A stretch of DNA of 5,635 nucleotides from Gammaproteobacteria bacterium (GTDB lineage: Bacteria; Pseudomonadota; Gammaproteobacteria; UBA6429; Thiohalophilaceae): NCBI GenBank assembly GCA_029880425.1, contig JAOUOK010000146.1, positions 1 to 5,635 on the forward strand. The letters are read 5' to 3'. A model generated the notes under the pieces. The model made no database searches, was not told the origin of the DNA, and saw only the letters and a list, made by a program, of their open reading frames with translations. The position numbers and the translations under genes were made by a program. How positions within the stretch are numbered: position 1 is the stretch's first letter; each line of letters opens with the position of its first letter. Shown piece after piece: positions 1 through 5,635 of the stretch.

Positions 1-516
1 CCCCTGGATGGCACCGGCAACGACTCCCATAATAATGCCAAGCAAGGTTAATCCCAGGGCAAAAATAACCGATAAGCGAAATCCGTAAATTAACCGTGCC
101 AGCACATCACGACCATGGTCATCGGTTCCTAGCAGGTTATCAGCTGAAGGTGGTGCAGGATTGGGGTGCTTGGTGAAATAATTTATCGTATCATAGCTGT
201 ATGGGTTTAATGGATATAAAGCCCAGTTGTTCCCTTCTGATAAAAGTTTACGCACGTATGGATCGTTATAATCTGCCTCGGTATCAAAGTCACCACCAAA
301 AAATGTTTCACTGTATTCTTTTATAACAGGGAAATAATAACCGTCATTAAAATGAATAATAAGCGGTTTATCATTGCTTAATACTTCCGCAAATAAACTT
401 AATATAAAAAGAACCATGAACACCCATAAGCTAATATAGCCACGGCGGTTATTTTTAAAACGTAACCAGTTTCGATAATAAGGTGAGCTGGTATTAATGG
501 TGATAAATGTATTCAT
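1..516 (-). CDS. yejE: YejE-type ABC importer permease, N-terminal 172 residues (3' end outside the window)
   Basis: This is an inner-membrane permease subunit of a YejABEF-type peptide importer, and it would pair with YejB to form the channel. Reading down from the ATG at 516, the frame stays open for exactly 172 codons to base 1, so the C-terminal half is missing; E. coli YejE is about 341 residues. Residues 15-26 (RNWLRFKNNRRG) form the basic cytoplasmic leader typical of OppC/YejE proteins. Residues 27-46 are the first membrane segment. A long periplasmic stretch (about 50-125) carries YejE-like pieces such as NDKPL, YYFP and FGGDFDTEADYNDP. LGTDDHGRDVLARLIYG (129-145) is the OppC-type entry motif, and a second membrane segment starts near 148. 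The ATG shares one base with the yejB stop (TAATG), and a weak GGTGA (521-525) precedes it. Family assignment is firm; the substrate is inferred. Confidence 0.95.
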   Translation of the reverse strand, partial: MNTFITINTSSPYYRNWLRFKNNRRGYISLWVFMVLFILSLFAEVLSNDKPLIIHFNDGYYFPVIKEYSETFFGGDFDTEADYNDPYVRKLLSEGNNWALYPLNPYSYDTINYFTKHPNPAPPSADNLLGTDDHGRDVLARLIYGFRLSVIFALGLTLLGIIMGVVAGAIQG

Positions 517-1565
517 TATTTCACCGATTCAAACTGAATACGTGGATCAACAACAACATATAAAATATCAGTTAATAACTTGGCAAATAAACCAAGTAGG
601 GTAAAAAAGTATAATGAGCCCATAACGACAGGATAATCACGCCTGACAACCGATTCGTAACCCAGCAGGCCTAAGCCATCAAGAGAAAAAATTGTTTCGA
701 TAAGCAGGCTTCCGGTGAAGAATGCACCGATAAATGCGGCAGGAAAACTCGTTACCAGGGGAATCATTGCATTACGGAAGACATGCTTATATAGGACTTT
801 GTTTTCAGATAACCCTTTAGCTCTTGCCGTTAAAACATATTGTTTGCGAATTTCTTCTAAAAAACTATTCTTGGTCAGCATGGTCATAATTGCCAGGCTG
901 CCGATAACCAGTGAAATCAATGGCAATGTGATATGCCACAGGTAATCGAGTATTTTTTCATACCATGAAAGTTGCGCCCAGTTATCAGAAATAATATCCC
1001 TGAGTGGAAAGACATCCCAAAAACTGCCTCCTCCAAAAAACACCAACAAGGTAATACCAAGAACAAAACCTGGAATCGCATAACCAACAAGAATAATCGT
1101 ACTGCTTAATACATCGAACGTACTTCCATCTCTTACTGCTTTTGAAATACCCAGTGGAATACAAACAAGATAAGTAATCAGGAATGTCCATACTCCCAGG
1201 GTTATTGAAACAGGTAATTTTGAGATAATAAGTTCAGTGACAGATTGTTGATAGATGTAACTTTCACCGAGATCAAATACTGCAAAGTTACCCAGCATTT
1301 CAAAAAAACGTTGGTAGGCAGGCTTATCAAAACCGTATATCTCTTTGAGTTTTTCCAGTTTCTCATTATCCAGGCCTGAATCTCCACGGTATAAACCCGT
1401 TGCTGTACCTGCAGCTTCACCACCTGTACCATGACCTTGTATTTGACTGATTAGTTGTTCAACTGGTCCCCCGGGGACAAACTGAATCACAACAAAGGTT
1501 AACAGTAAGACACCAATCAACGTGGGTATCATCAGTAATAATCGCCTGAGTATGTAAGCCAACAT
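516..1565 (-). CDS. yejB: YejB-type ABC importer permease
   Basis: This is the OppB-like inner-membrane permease, partner of YejE, forming the translocation path for substrate delivered by YejA. It has 349 residues, slightly shorter than E. coli YejB (about 364); the difference lies mainly in the periplasmic loop around residues 40-70. Visible marks are an N-terminal membrane segment (about 9-29) followed by PGGPVEQ (31-37), and YGFDKP (77-82), typical of OppB/YejB. Further membrane segments lie near 118-140, 152-176, 210-230, 270-292 and 316-338. The cytoplasmic EAA loop that docks on the ATPase reads YVLTARAKGLSENKVLYKHV (243-262), with the conserved Gly251. LDGLGLLGYE (295-304) and VDPRI (339-343) near the C terminus are also family-typical. 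The ATG overlaps the yejA stop by one base, and an AGAAGG ribosome site (1575-1580) lies inside the end of yejA. Complete and intact. Confidence 0.97.
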   Translation of the reverse strand: MLAYILRRLLLMIPTLIGVLLLTFVVIQFVPGGPVEQLISQIQGHGTGGEAAGTATGLYRGDSGLDNEKLEKLKEIYGFDKPAYQRFFEMLGNFAVFDLGESYIYQQSVTELIISKLPVSITLGVWTFLITYLVCIPLGISKAVRDGSTFDVLSSTIILVGYAIPGFVLGITLLVFFGGGSFWDVFPLRDIISDNWAQLSWYEKILDYLWHITLPLISLVIGSLAIMTMLTKNSFLEEIRKQYVLTARAKGLSENKVLYKHVFRNAMIPLVTSFPAAFIGAFFTGSLLIETIFSLDGLGLLGYESVVRRDYPVVMGSLYFFTLLGLFAKLLTDILYVVVDPRIQFESVK

Positions 1566-3379
1566 TATTTATGACCTTCTTTTTCTTTTAACCACCATGT
1601 TTGTAACGCCCACGATGTAGGTTGATAAAAGAGCGGTATTTGTGCTGGAAGATCAAAACGATCCCAGTATGCAACCCTGTGGTGCGCGATATACCAGTTA
1701 GGTACAAGGTATTCTCCATAGAGTAAAATTCGATCAATCGCTTTTGCCATGGCAACACGATTTTCGCGGTTATTCGTGGTAACTATTTTTTCAATTAAAT
1801 CATCAATAACCGGGTTATTAACACCCGCATAATTACGCGCACCTTCTTCATTTATTACTGATGAGTGCCAGTAATTCATTAATTCTTTTCCTGGCAACTG
1901 GCTTTGACTCAGACCAGAGACAATCATGTCAAAATCATATTTTCTGACACGTCTTAACCAAAGAGAAACATCAACGGTTCGATAATTGATTTGCACGCCG
2001 AGCTTTTGCTTTAAATTATGCGCAAATGCACCCAGTATTCTTTCAAAGCCTTTGCTATTTAATAATACTTCGAACTCCAGCTTTTGACCTTTGTCATTTT
2101 GCAAAATGCCCTCTTTCACCCGCCAGCCTGCATCATCGAGTAGTTGCTTTGCACGCCGCAGATGTTCACGTAAGGTCTTTTGATCAGTTATACGTGAGGG
2201 TTGCCATATTTCAGTAAAAACTTTATCTGGTACATGTTGAGGAAACTGTTTTTTATATTTTTTTAATAACGCTAATTCGAGCCCTTGAGGAAGTGCTCTT
2301 GTTGCAATTGGACTATTACTAAAATAGCTATCACAACGTACATATTGATTATAAAAAAGATTCCTGTTGGCCCACTCGAAATTATACGCCAGCGCAATGG
2401 CTTTCCTGACTCTTATATCCTTAAAAATTTCCTTGCGGGTATTAAAATAAAAGCCCTGGATACCTTCGTTGTTTTTATGTTGAAACTGTACTTTTTTTAT
2501 TTCACCAGATTCATACTTGGGACCAGTATGTTCCCGTGCCCACAATTTTGAATAATTTTCATGCAGGAAATGAAACTCCCCTGCTTTTAAGGCTTCAAGC
2601 CTGATAGTTTCATCTTTGTAATACTTATAAACAACGCGATCAAAATTATACATACCACGGGTTGTATTTTTATTCTTCGCCCAGTAATTTGGATTGCGTT
2701 TATAGGTGATATCCTTACCCAGGCGATATTTTTCTATGACATATGGCCCGGTGGCAACAGGAAGCTCGCGGCTAACTTTTCCAAACTCTTTATCGCCAAT
2801 CCATTTTTTAGAAAAAACGGGGATTTGTGAAGCAATGAGTGGTAATTCAGGATAAGTTTTTGAAAAATCAAACCTGACTTCATCCTTACTGGTTACAGTT
2901 GCCTGTTTAATATCAGCCCAGAAAAATTTATAAAACGGATGGCCTTTTTCTTTAATTGTCTCAAAGGTATATTTAATGTCTTCCGGTGTCACTTTTGAGC
3001 CATCAGAAAAGCGAGCACGAGGATCGATACGAAATGTTATTGACATCCTGTCTTTGGCAACACTGACATCTTCTGCTATGTGGGCATAAAGACTGTAGGG
3101 CTCATCTGCGCTTTGAACCATTAAACTTTCAAAGACTAATTCACTTAAGCCTTCTGCTTTTACCCCTTTTAGTGCAAAACTGTTAAATGAATCAAAGTTA
3201 CCATTTCCATTTAAAATAATGTCTCCACCTTTTGGAGCATCGGGGTTTACATAATCAAAGTGCTTAAAATTTGCAGGATACTTTGGTGTATAGCCGAGTC
3301 CAATTGAAGGTGCTGCAAATGTGACTAAATTGGGTATGAAATAAATGCAACAGAAAACTAGTAGGTTAAAAATCCGCAC
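1565..3379 (-). CDS. yejA: YejA-type periplasmic peptide-binding protein (SBP family 5)
   Basis: This is the secreted solute-binding protein that captures oligopeptides in the periplasm and hands them to YejB/YejE. The relatives YejA and NppA serve peptides, murein peptides and peptide-nucleotide antibiotics of the microcin C type; the ligand here is not shown by sequence. It has 604 residues, the same as E. coli YejA as I recall it. A signal peptide covers residues 1-22, with likely cleavage after T-F-A22. FKHFDYVNPDAPKGG (38-52) is a YejA-specific hallmark. Family 5 blocks follow: RARFSDGSKVTPEDI (121-135), VATGPYVIEKYRLGKDI (208-224), the region RKEIFKDIRVRKAIALAYNF (315-334) and the C-terminal VPNWYIAHHRVAYWD (559-573). 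The start is GTG at 3379: a stop (TGA) directly precedes it in frame, there is no ATG near the signal peptide, and AAGGGA sits 8 bases upstream. The two cysteines at 10-11 do not form a proper lipobox, so a soluble periplasmic protein is more likely than a lipoprotein. Confidence 0.96.
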   Translation of the reverse strand: MRIFNLLVFCCIYFIPNLVTFAAPSIGLGYTPKYPANFKHFDYVNPDAPKGGDIILNGNGNFDSFNSFALKGVKAEGLSELVFESLMVQSADEPYSLYAHIAEDVSVAKDRMSITFRIDPRARFSDGSKVTPEDIKYTFETIKEKGHPFYKFFWADIKQATVTSKDEVRFDFSKTYPELPLIASQIPVFSKKWIGDKEFGKVSRELPVATGPYVIEKYRLGKDITYKRNPNYWAKNKNTTRGMYNFDRVVYKYYKDETIRLEALKAGEFHFLHENYSKLWAREHTGPKYESGEIKKVQFQHKNNEGIQGFYFNTRKEIFKDIRVRKAIALAYNFEWANRNLFYNQYVRCDSYFSNSPIATRALPQGLELALLKKYKKQFPQHVPDKVFTEIWQPSRITDQKTLREHLRRAKQLLDDAGWRVKEGILQNDKGQKLEFEVLLNSKGFERILGAFAHNLKQKLGVQINYRTVDVSLWLRRVRKYDFDMIVSGLSQSQLPGKELMNYWHSSVINEEGARNYAGVNNPVIDDLIEKIVTTNNRENRVAMAKAIDRILLYGEYLVPNWYIAHHRVAYWDRFDLPAQIPLFYQPTSWALQTWWLKEKEGHK

Positions 3380-3387
3380 TCACTATA

Positions 3388-3393
3388 TCCCTT
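3388..3393 (-). promoter_or_regulatory. Ribosome binding site that fixes the GTG start of yejA
   Basis: On the minus strand AAGGGA lies 8 bases upstream of the GTG at 3379. Two in-frame stops (TAG, TGA) sit between it and the GTG, so translation cannot begin further upstream in this frame. This supports GTG over any alternative start. Confidence 0.7.
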
Positions 3394-3402
3394 GTGACCA
3401 AA

Positions 3403-3415
3403 ATTAATGATTAAT
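3403..3415. repeat. 13-base near-palindrome upstream of yejA
   Basis: ATTAAT-G-ATTAAT: two copies of a self-complementary hexamer around one central base, so it reads as both a direct and an inverted repeat. It lies 24-36 bases upstream of the yejA GTG. It could be an operator close to the yejA promoter, but in AT-rich DNA a motif this simple can occur by chance. I could not identify a convincing -10/-35 pair for yejA in 3380-3480. Confidence 0.25.
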
Positions 3416-3488
3416 AGCCTCAATATTACCTTGAAATAGCACATATTAGTACAATCAATACATGCACTGGAGAACGAATCAACAGACT

Positions 3489-3517
3489 TTGATTTTAGGG
3501 GAAAACATTGCTTTAAT
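3489..3517 (+). promoter_or_regulatory. Candidate sigma-70-type promoter for fabI
   Basis: A -35 box TTGATT (3489-3494, 4 of 6 matches to TTGACA) and a -10 box TTTAAT (3512-3517, 5 of 6 matches to TATAAT) are separated by the ideal 17 bases. Transcription would start near 3524 and leave a leader of about 115 bases that contains the 3571-3594 palindrome. A second candidate overlaps that palindrome: TTTACA (3585-3590, 5 of 6) with TACATA (3609-3614, 3 of 6) at 18-base spacing. It would give a leader of roughly 18 bases and would be directly blocked by a protein bound to the palindrome. Sequence alone does not decide between them. Confidence 0.4.
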
Positions 3518-3570
3518 ACTGGTCCTTAAAGCATTATCATTAGCTTTTAAGTATAAGAAACACGAAAAAC

Positions 3571-3594
3571 TAACTGTAAAAAATTTTACAGTTA
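3571..3594. promoter_or_regulatory. Perfect 11+11 bp palindrome in the fabI upstream region, possible operator
   Basis: The left arm TAACTGTAAAA (3571-3581) and right arm TTTTACAGTTA (3584-3594) are exact reverse complements around a central AA (3582-3583). The next pair outwards (C3570/A3595) does not match, so the symmetry has a sharp edge. It ends 44 bases before the fabI ATG. The near-zero spacer is poor for an RNA hairpin loop and no T-run follows, which favours a binding site for a dimeric DNA-binding protein over a terminator. I do not recognise the regulator: spacing does not fit LexA (CTG-N10-CAG; here N12) or TyrR (TGTAAA-N6-TTTACA; here N4). Confidence 0.5.
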
Positions 3595-3625
3595 AATTAC
3601 ACCTAATTTACATAAGATTAAGAAC

Positions 3626-3632
3626 AGAGGAA
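3626..3632 (+). promoter_or_regulatory. Ribosome binding site that fixes the fabI start
   Basis: AGAGGAA lies 6 bases upstream of the ATG at 3639. This ATG gives the canonical N terminus [10 protein letters not shown]. The same frame remains open back to an ATG at 3462, but that extension has no comparable ribosome site and no FabI-like sequence. Confidence 0.8.
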
Positions 3633-3638
3633 TACAAT

Positions 3639-4436
3639 ATGGGTTTTCTACAAGGCAAACGCGCACTCATTGTTGGGTTAGCCAGCAATCGTTCAATCGC
3701 CTGGGGGATTTCTCAAGCCATGCACCGCGAAGGTGCTGAACTTGCCTTTACCTACCAAAATGAAAAATTACAGGATCGCGTTGCCAAAATGGCTGCTGAA
3801 CTTGATTCAGATATCGTCGTTCCTTGTGATGTAAGTAGTGATGAACAAATCGATAATGTATTTAATGAGCTGGATAATTACTGGGATGGCCTGGATATCA
3901 TTGTTCACTCAGTCGCCTTTGCTCCTCGAAACGAGCTCGAAGGTGATTATTTAGACAATGTCACACGTGATGGATTCCGCCTTGCACATGAAATCAGCTC
4001 TTACAGTTTTGCCGCCCTCGCAAAAGCGGGTCGCAACATGATGGAAGGTCGTGATGGCTCATTACTGACATTAAGTTACCTCGGTGCCGAACGTGCTATG
4101 CCAAATTACAATGTAATGGGGCTTGCTAAAGCCAGCCTGGAAGCCAATGTACGTTATATGTCACAAAGCCTTGGCCCCGATGGGATCCGTGTTAACGGTA
4201 TTTCTGCCGGTCCTATCAGAACATTGGCAGCCGCCGGAATCAGTAATTTCCGTAAAATGCTCAACGAAGTTGAAGCATCAGCACCTCTTCGTCGAAATGT
4301 CACCATTGAAGATGTGGGTAATGCAGCAGCATTCCTGTGCTCTGATTTAGCAGCCGGTATTACCGGTGAAATTACTTATGTTGATGCGGGCTACAATACA
4401 ATTGGCATGCGTCCTCTTGATGCAGAAGATGAGTAA
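3639..4436 (+). CDS. fabI: Enoyl-[acyl-carrier-protein] reductase (NADH), FabI
   Basis: FabI reduces trans-2-enoyl-ACP to acyl-ACP with NAD(P)H, the last step of each type II fatty acid elongation cycle in the cytoplasm, and is the triclosan target in many bacteria. The protein has 265 residues (E. coli 262) and is alignable along its whole length. The cofactor-binding loop of this short-chain dehydrogenase relative is [11 protein letters not shown] (13-23), followed by [11 protein letters not shown] (30-40); Gln40 is as in NADH-using E. coli FabI. CDVS (63-66) is the adenine-pocket region and HSVAFAP (90-96) borders the nicotinamide site. The catalytic set is Tyr147, Tyr157 and Lys164 in [19 protein letters not shown] (146-164), equal to E. 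coli Tyr146, Tyr156 and Lys163. [11 protein letters not shown] (191-201) is the substrate-binding loop. It appears to be a single-gene unit: divergent from yejA, with its own terminator 20 bases after the stop. Intact, with no sign of transfer. Confidence 0.98.
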   Translation: MGFLQGKRALIVGLASNRSIAWGISQAMHREGAELAFTYQNEKLQDRVAKMAAELDSDIVVPCDVSSDEQIDNVFNELDNYWDGLDIIVHSVAFAPRNELEGDYLDNVTRDGFRLAHEISSYSFAALAKAGRNMMEGRDGSLLTLSYLGAERAMPNYNVMGLAKASLEANVRYMSQSLGPDGIRVNGISAGPIRTLAAAGISNFRKMLNEVEASAPLRRNVTIEDVGNAAAFLCSDLAAGITGEITYVDAGYNTIGMRPLDAEDE

Positions 4437-4455
4437 ATAATCGCCCATCTCACTT

Positions 4456-4483
4456 AAAAAAGGCCGCTAATGCGGCCTTTTTT
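4456..4483. terminator. Bidirectional Rho-independent terminator between fabI and the symporter gene
   Basis: A perfect 12-bp stem, AAAAAAGGCCGC (4456-4467) and GCGGCCTTTTTT (4472-4483), closes a TAAT loop. The GC core with A-run on one side and T-run on the other is symmetrical, so it has a U-tract in both directions. It lies 19 bases beyond the fabI stop (4436) and 19 bases beyond the end of the convergent symporter gene (4503), so it can serve both. Confidence 0.93.
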
Positions 4484-4502
4484 GTTACCTATAAAAATGA
4501 GC

Positions 4503-5635
4503 TTAGCTGGTCTTTACGGCCTGTAAAATATTCTCCTCGCCCTCAAGGCGACCAATAATAACTGCACCACAAGAATCACTAAATACATTTACTGACGTTC
4601 TGAACATATCAAGGATACGATCGACCGCCAATATCAGGCCCAGTGCCTCGACGGGCAAACCAATTACACCAAGAATTATGGTAATTGCTACGAGACTTGC
4701 CGCAGGTATCCCTGCCACACCAATCGAGGTTAACAGGGCGACAAGCACAATCGTAAACTGTACTGTGAAACTCAACTCTATACCGTATGCCTGGGCAATA
4801 AACATTGCTGCAACACACTCATACAGTGCTGTACCATCCATATTTACAGTGGCGCCTAAAGGTAAAACAAATGAAGTGGTTTTATTTGAGACGCCGGCAT
4901 TTTTTTCAACACATTCCATGGTAATGGGTAATGTGGCTGATGATGATGCTGTTGAAAAAGCCGTCAACAAGGCCGGTGACATGGCTTTAAAATGAAGCAA
5001 CGGATCCACCCTTGCAATAAATTTAAGCATTAACGGCAAGACCACGAGCACATGTGCCGCCAGGGCAAGCAGGACACTTAATGCAAACCAACCTAATGTC
5101 GATACCAGGCTGAGCATCTCATTAGCATTCATCCCTGCGATAACTTTTGCGACAAGGGCAAAAACACCTATGGGTGCAAATTTCATTACCAGGTCGGTAA
5201 TATTCATCATGACTTCAAGAATACCCTGCCAGAAATTATACTGGGCTTCGGCATAGGCTTCCTGTATTCGTGTCATAAAATAACCAAATAAAATACTAAA
5301 AAATATTAAACCAAGCAGCTGGCCGTTAACGGCAGCGGCAAAAACATTTTTAGGAATCATATTCAAAAAGACGTCTGCGATATCCCCGACACCCTTCTCA
5401 CCTACTTTATCCGCGGCAATTTGACCTTGCGCAGCATCAAGCCCTAAAACTTGTTGAGCAGGTTGTCCATCGATAATGCCCGGAGTAAGTACATTTACAA
5501 AAAAAAGTCCCAGTAATATTGCAAACAAGCTGGTCGTGGCATAGTACAAAATAGTACGTCCCCCCATTCGTGCCAGTCCATCTCTACCTCCAATGCCGGC
5601 TACGCCAACAATAATTGAAGACACAATCAGAGGAA
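4503..5635 (-). CDS. Dicarboxylate/glutamate:cation symporter, DAACS (SLC1-like) family, N terminus outside the window
   Basis: This is an inner-membrane secondary transporter for acidic amino acids or C4-dicarboxylates driven by Na+ or H+. The frame is open to the right edge, giving 376 complete codons before the TAA. The GTG at 5624 is not a real start: PLIV before SSIIVGVAGIGG continues a conserved membrane segment, so roughly 40-60 residues are missing. Counting from the first full codon at 5633, hairpin 1 has TASSSATLP (228-236), the unwound TM7 has NMDGTA (264-269), hairpin 2 has GVAGIP (305-310) and TM8 has DRILDMFRTSVNVFSD (338-353). In TM8, Asp342, Arg345, Thr346, Asn349 and Asp353 match Asp394, Arg397, Thr398, Asn401 and Asp405 of archaeal GltPh, which bind substrate and sodium. 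The arginine points to an acidic substrate. A long periplasmic loop (about 50-95) is present. Exact substrate and coupling ion cannot be read from sequence. Confidence 0.95.
   Translation of the reverse strand, partial: PLIVSSIIVGVAGIGGRDGLARMGGRTILYYATTSLFAILLGLFFVNVLTPGIIDGQPAQQVLGLDAAQGQIAADKVGEKGVGDIADVFLNMIPKNVFAAAVNGQLLGLIFFSILFGYFMTRIQEAYAEAQYNFWQGILEVMMNITDLVMKFAPIGVFALVAKVIAGMNANEMLSLVSTLGWFALSVLLALAAHVLVVLPLMLKFIARVDPLLHFKAMSPALLTAFSTASSSATLPITMECVEKNAGVSNKTTSFVLPLGATVNMDGTALYECVAAMFIAQAYGIELSFTVQFTIVLVALLTSIGVAGIPAASLVAITIILGVIGLPVEALGLILAVDRILDMFRTSVNVFSDSCGAVIIGRLEGEENILQAVKTS

Noticed and set aside
715..945. Plus-strand open frame opposite yejB
   Set aside because: It lies wholly antisense to a well-conserved permease gene, has no recognisable domain, and is explained by the base composition of the real gene. 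The same applies to the plus-strand frames at 2026-2217, 2285-2551 and 4678-4995 and the out-of-frame ones at 985-1191, 1202-1432, 4123-4350 and 4609-4818.
3358..3444. Minus-strand 28-codon upstream ORF (ATG at 3444) overlapping the yejA start
   Set aside because: No Shine-Dalgarno sequence precedes it, its product looks like translated AT-rich spacer, and nothing resembles a leader-peptide attenuator. Chance is the simpler explanation.
3571..3594. LexA box or TyrR box reading of the palindrome
   Set aside because: CTG and CAG are 12 bases apart rather than 10, and TGTAAA and TTTACA are 4 apart rather than 6. Neither fabI nor yejA is a usual target of these regulators.
3571..3594. Palindrome as an intrinsic terminator
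   Set aside because: The stem is AT-rich, the centre leaves almost no loop, and no T-run follows on either strand.
3462..3638. In-frame N-terminal extension of fabI to an ATG at 3462
   Set aside because: The added 59 residues are unlike any FabI, no ribosome site precedes 3462, the extension overlaps the promoter candidates and palindrome, and the ATG at 3639 gives the canonical MGFL start with AGAGGAA at good spacing.
5624..5624. GTG at 5624 as the true start of the symporter
   Set aside because: The frame continues upstream to the window edge with family-typical residues (PLIV), and the missing first membrane segment shows that the gene is cut by the edge.
1..5635. Mobile element, CRISPR array, toxin-antitoxin or defence system
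   Set aside because: I found no transposase or integrase coding sequence, no terminal or spaced direct repeats, and no small paired genes. Nearly all the DNA is taken up by four intact or edge-cut housekeeping or transport genes and fabI's control region.

Overview
The window looks like ordinary chromosomal DNA of a moderately AT-rich gammaproteobacterium that is not an enterobacterium. All four proteins have clear proteobacterial relatives: YejE, YejB, YejA and FabI, plus a glutamate/dicarboxylate symporter of the DAACS (SLC1-like) family. FabI resembles gammaproteobacterial FabI closely along its whole length. I see no insertion sequence, phage gene, CRISPR array, tRNA or rRNA.

Layout. From 3379 down to 1, on the minus strand, runs an operon for a peptide-type ABC importer in the order yejA (periplasmic binding protein), yejB (permease) and yejE (permease, cut by the left edge). 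Each junction is a one-base TAATG stop/start overlap, so the genes are almost certainly co-transcribed and translationally coupled. The ATPase gene yejF is expected just beyond coordinate 1. Between 3380 and 3638 lies a 259-base divergent intergenic region. It holds the yejA ribosome binding site, a probable fabI promoter and a perfect 11+11 bp palindrome. fabI (enoyl-ACP reductase) follows on the plus strand at 3639-4436. A symmetrical terminator at 4456-4483 separates fabI from a convergent symporter gene on the minus strand (4503 to the right edge), whose 5' end is missing.

Function. YejABE(F) imports oligopeptides, and in relatives also murein peptides and peptide-nucleotide antibiotics such as microcin C. 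FabI performs the last reduction in each cycle of fatty acid elongation. The symporter takes up acidic amino acids or dicarboxylates with cations. The genes do not form one pathway. The yej-fabI proximity matches my recollection of Pseudomonas, where an npp (yej-like) transporter lies next to fabI, but here fabI is divergent from the transporter operon.

No new system is apparent. The points most worth a second look are the palindrome in the fabI upstream region, the GTG start of yejA and the yej-fabI neighbourhood.
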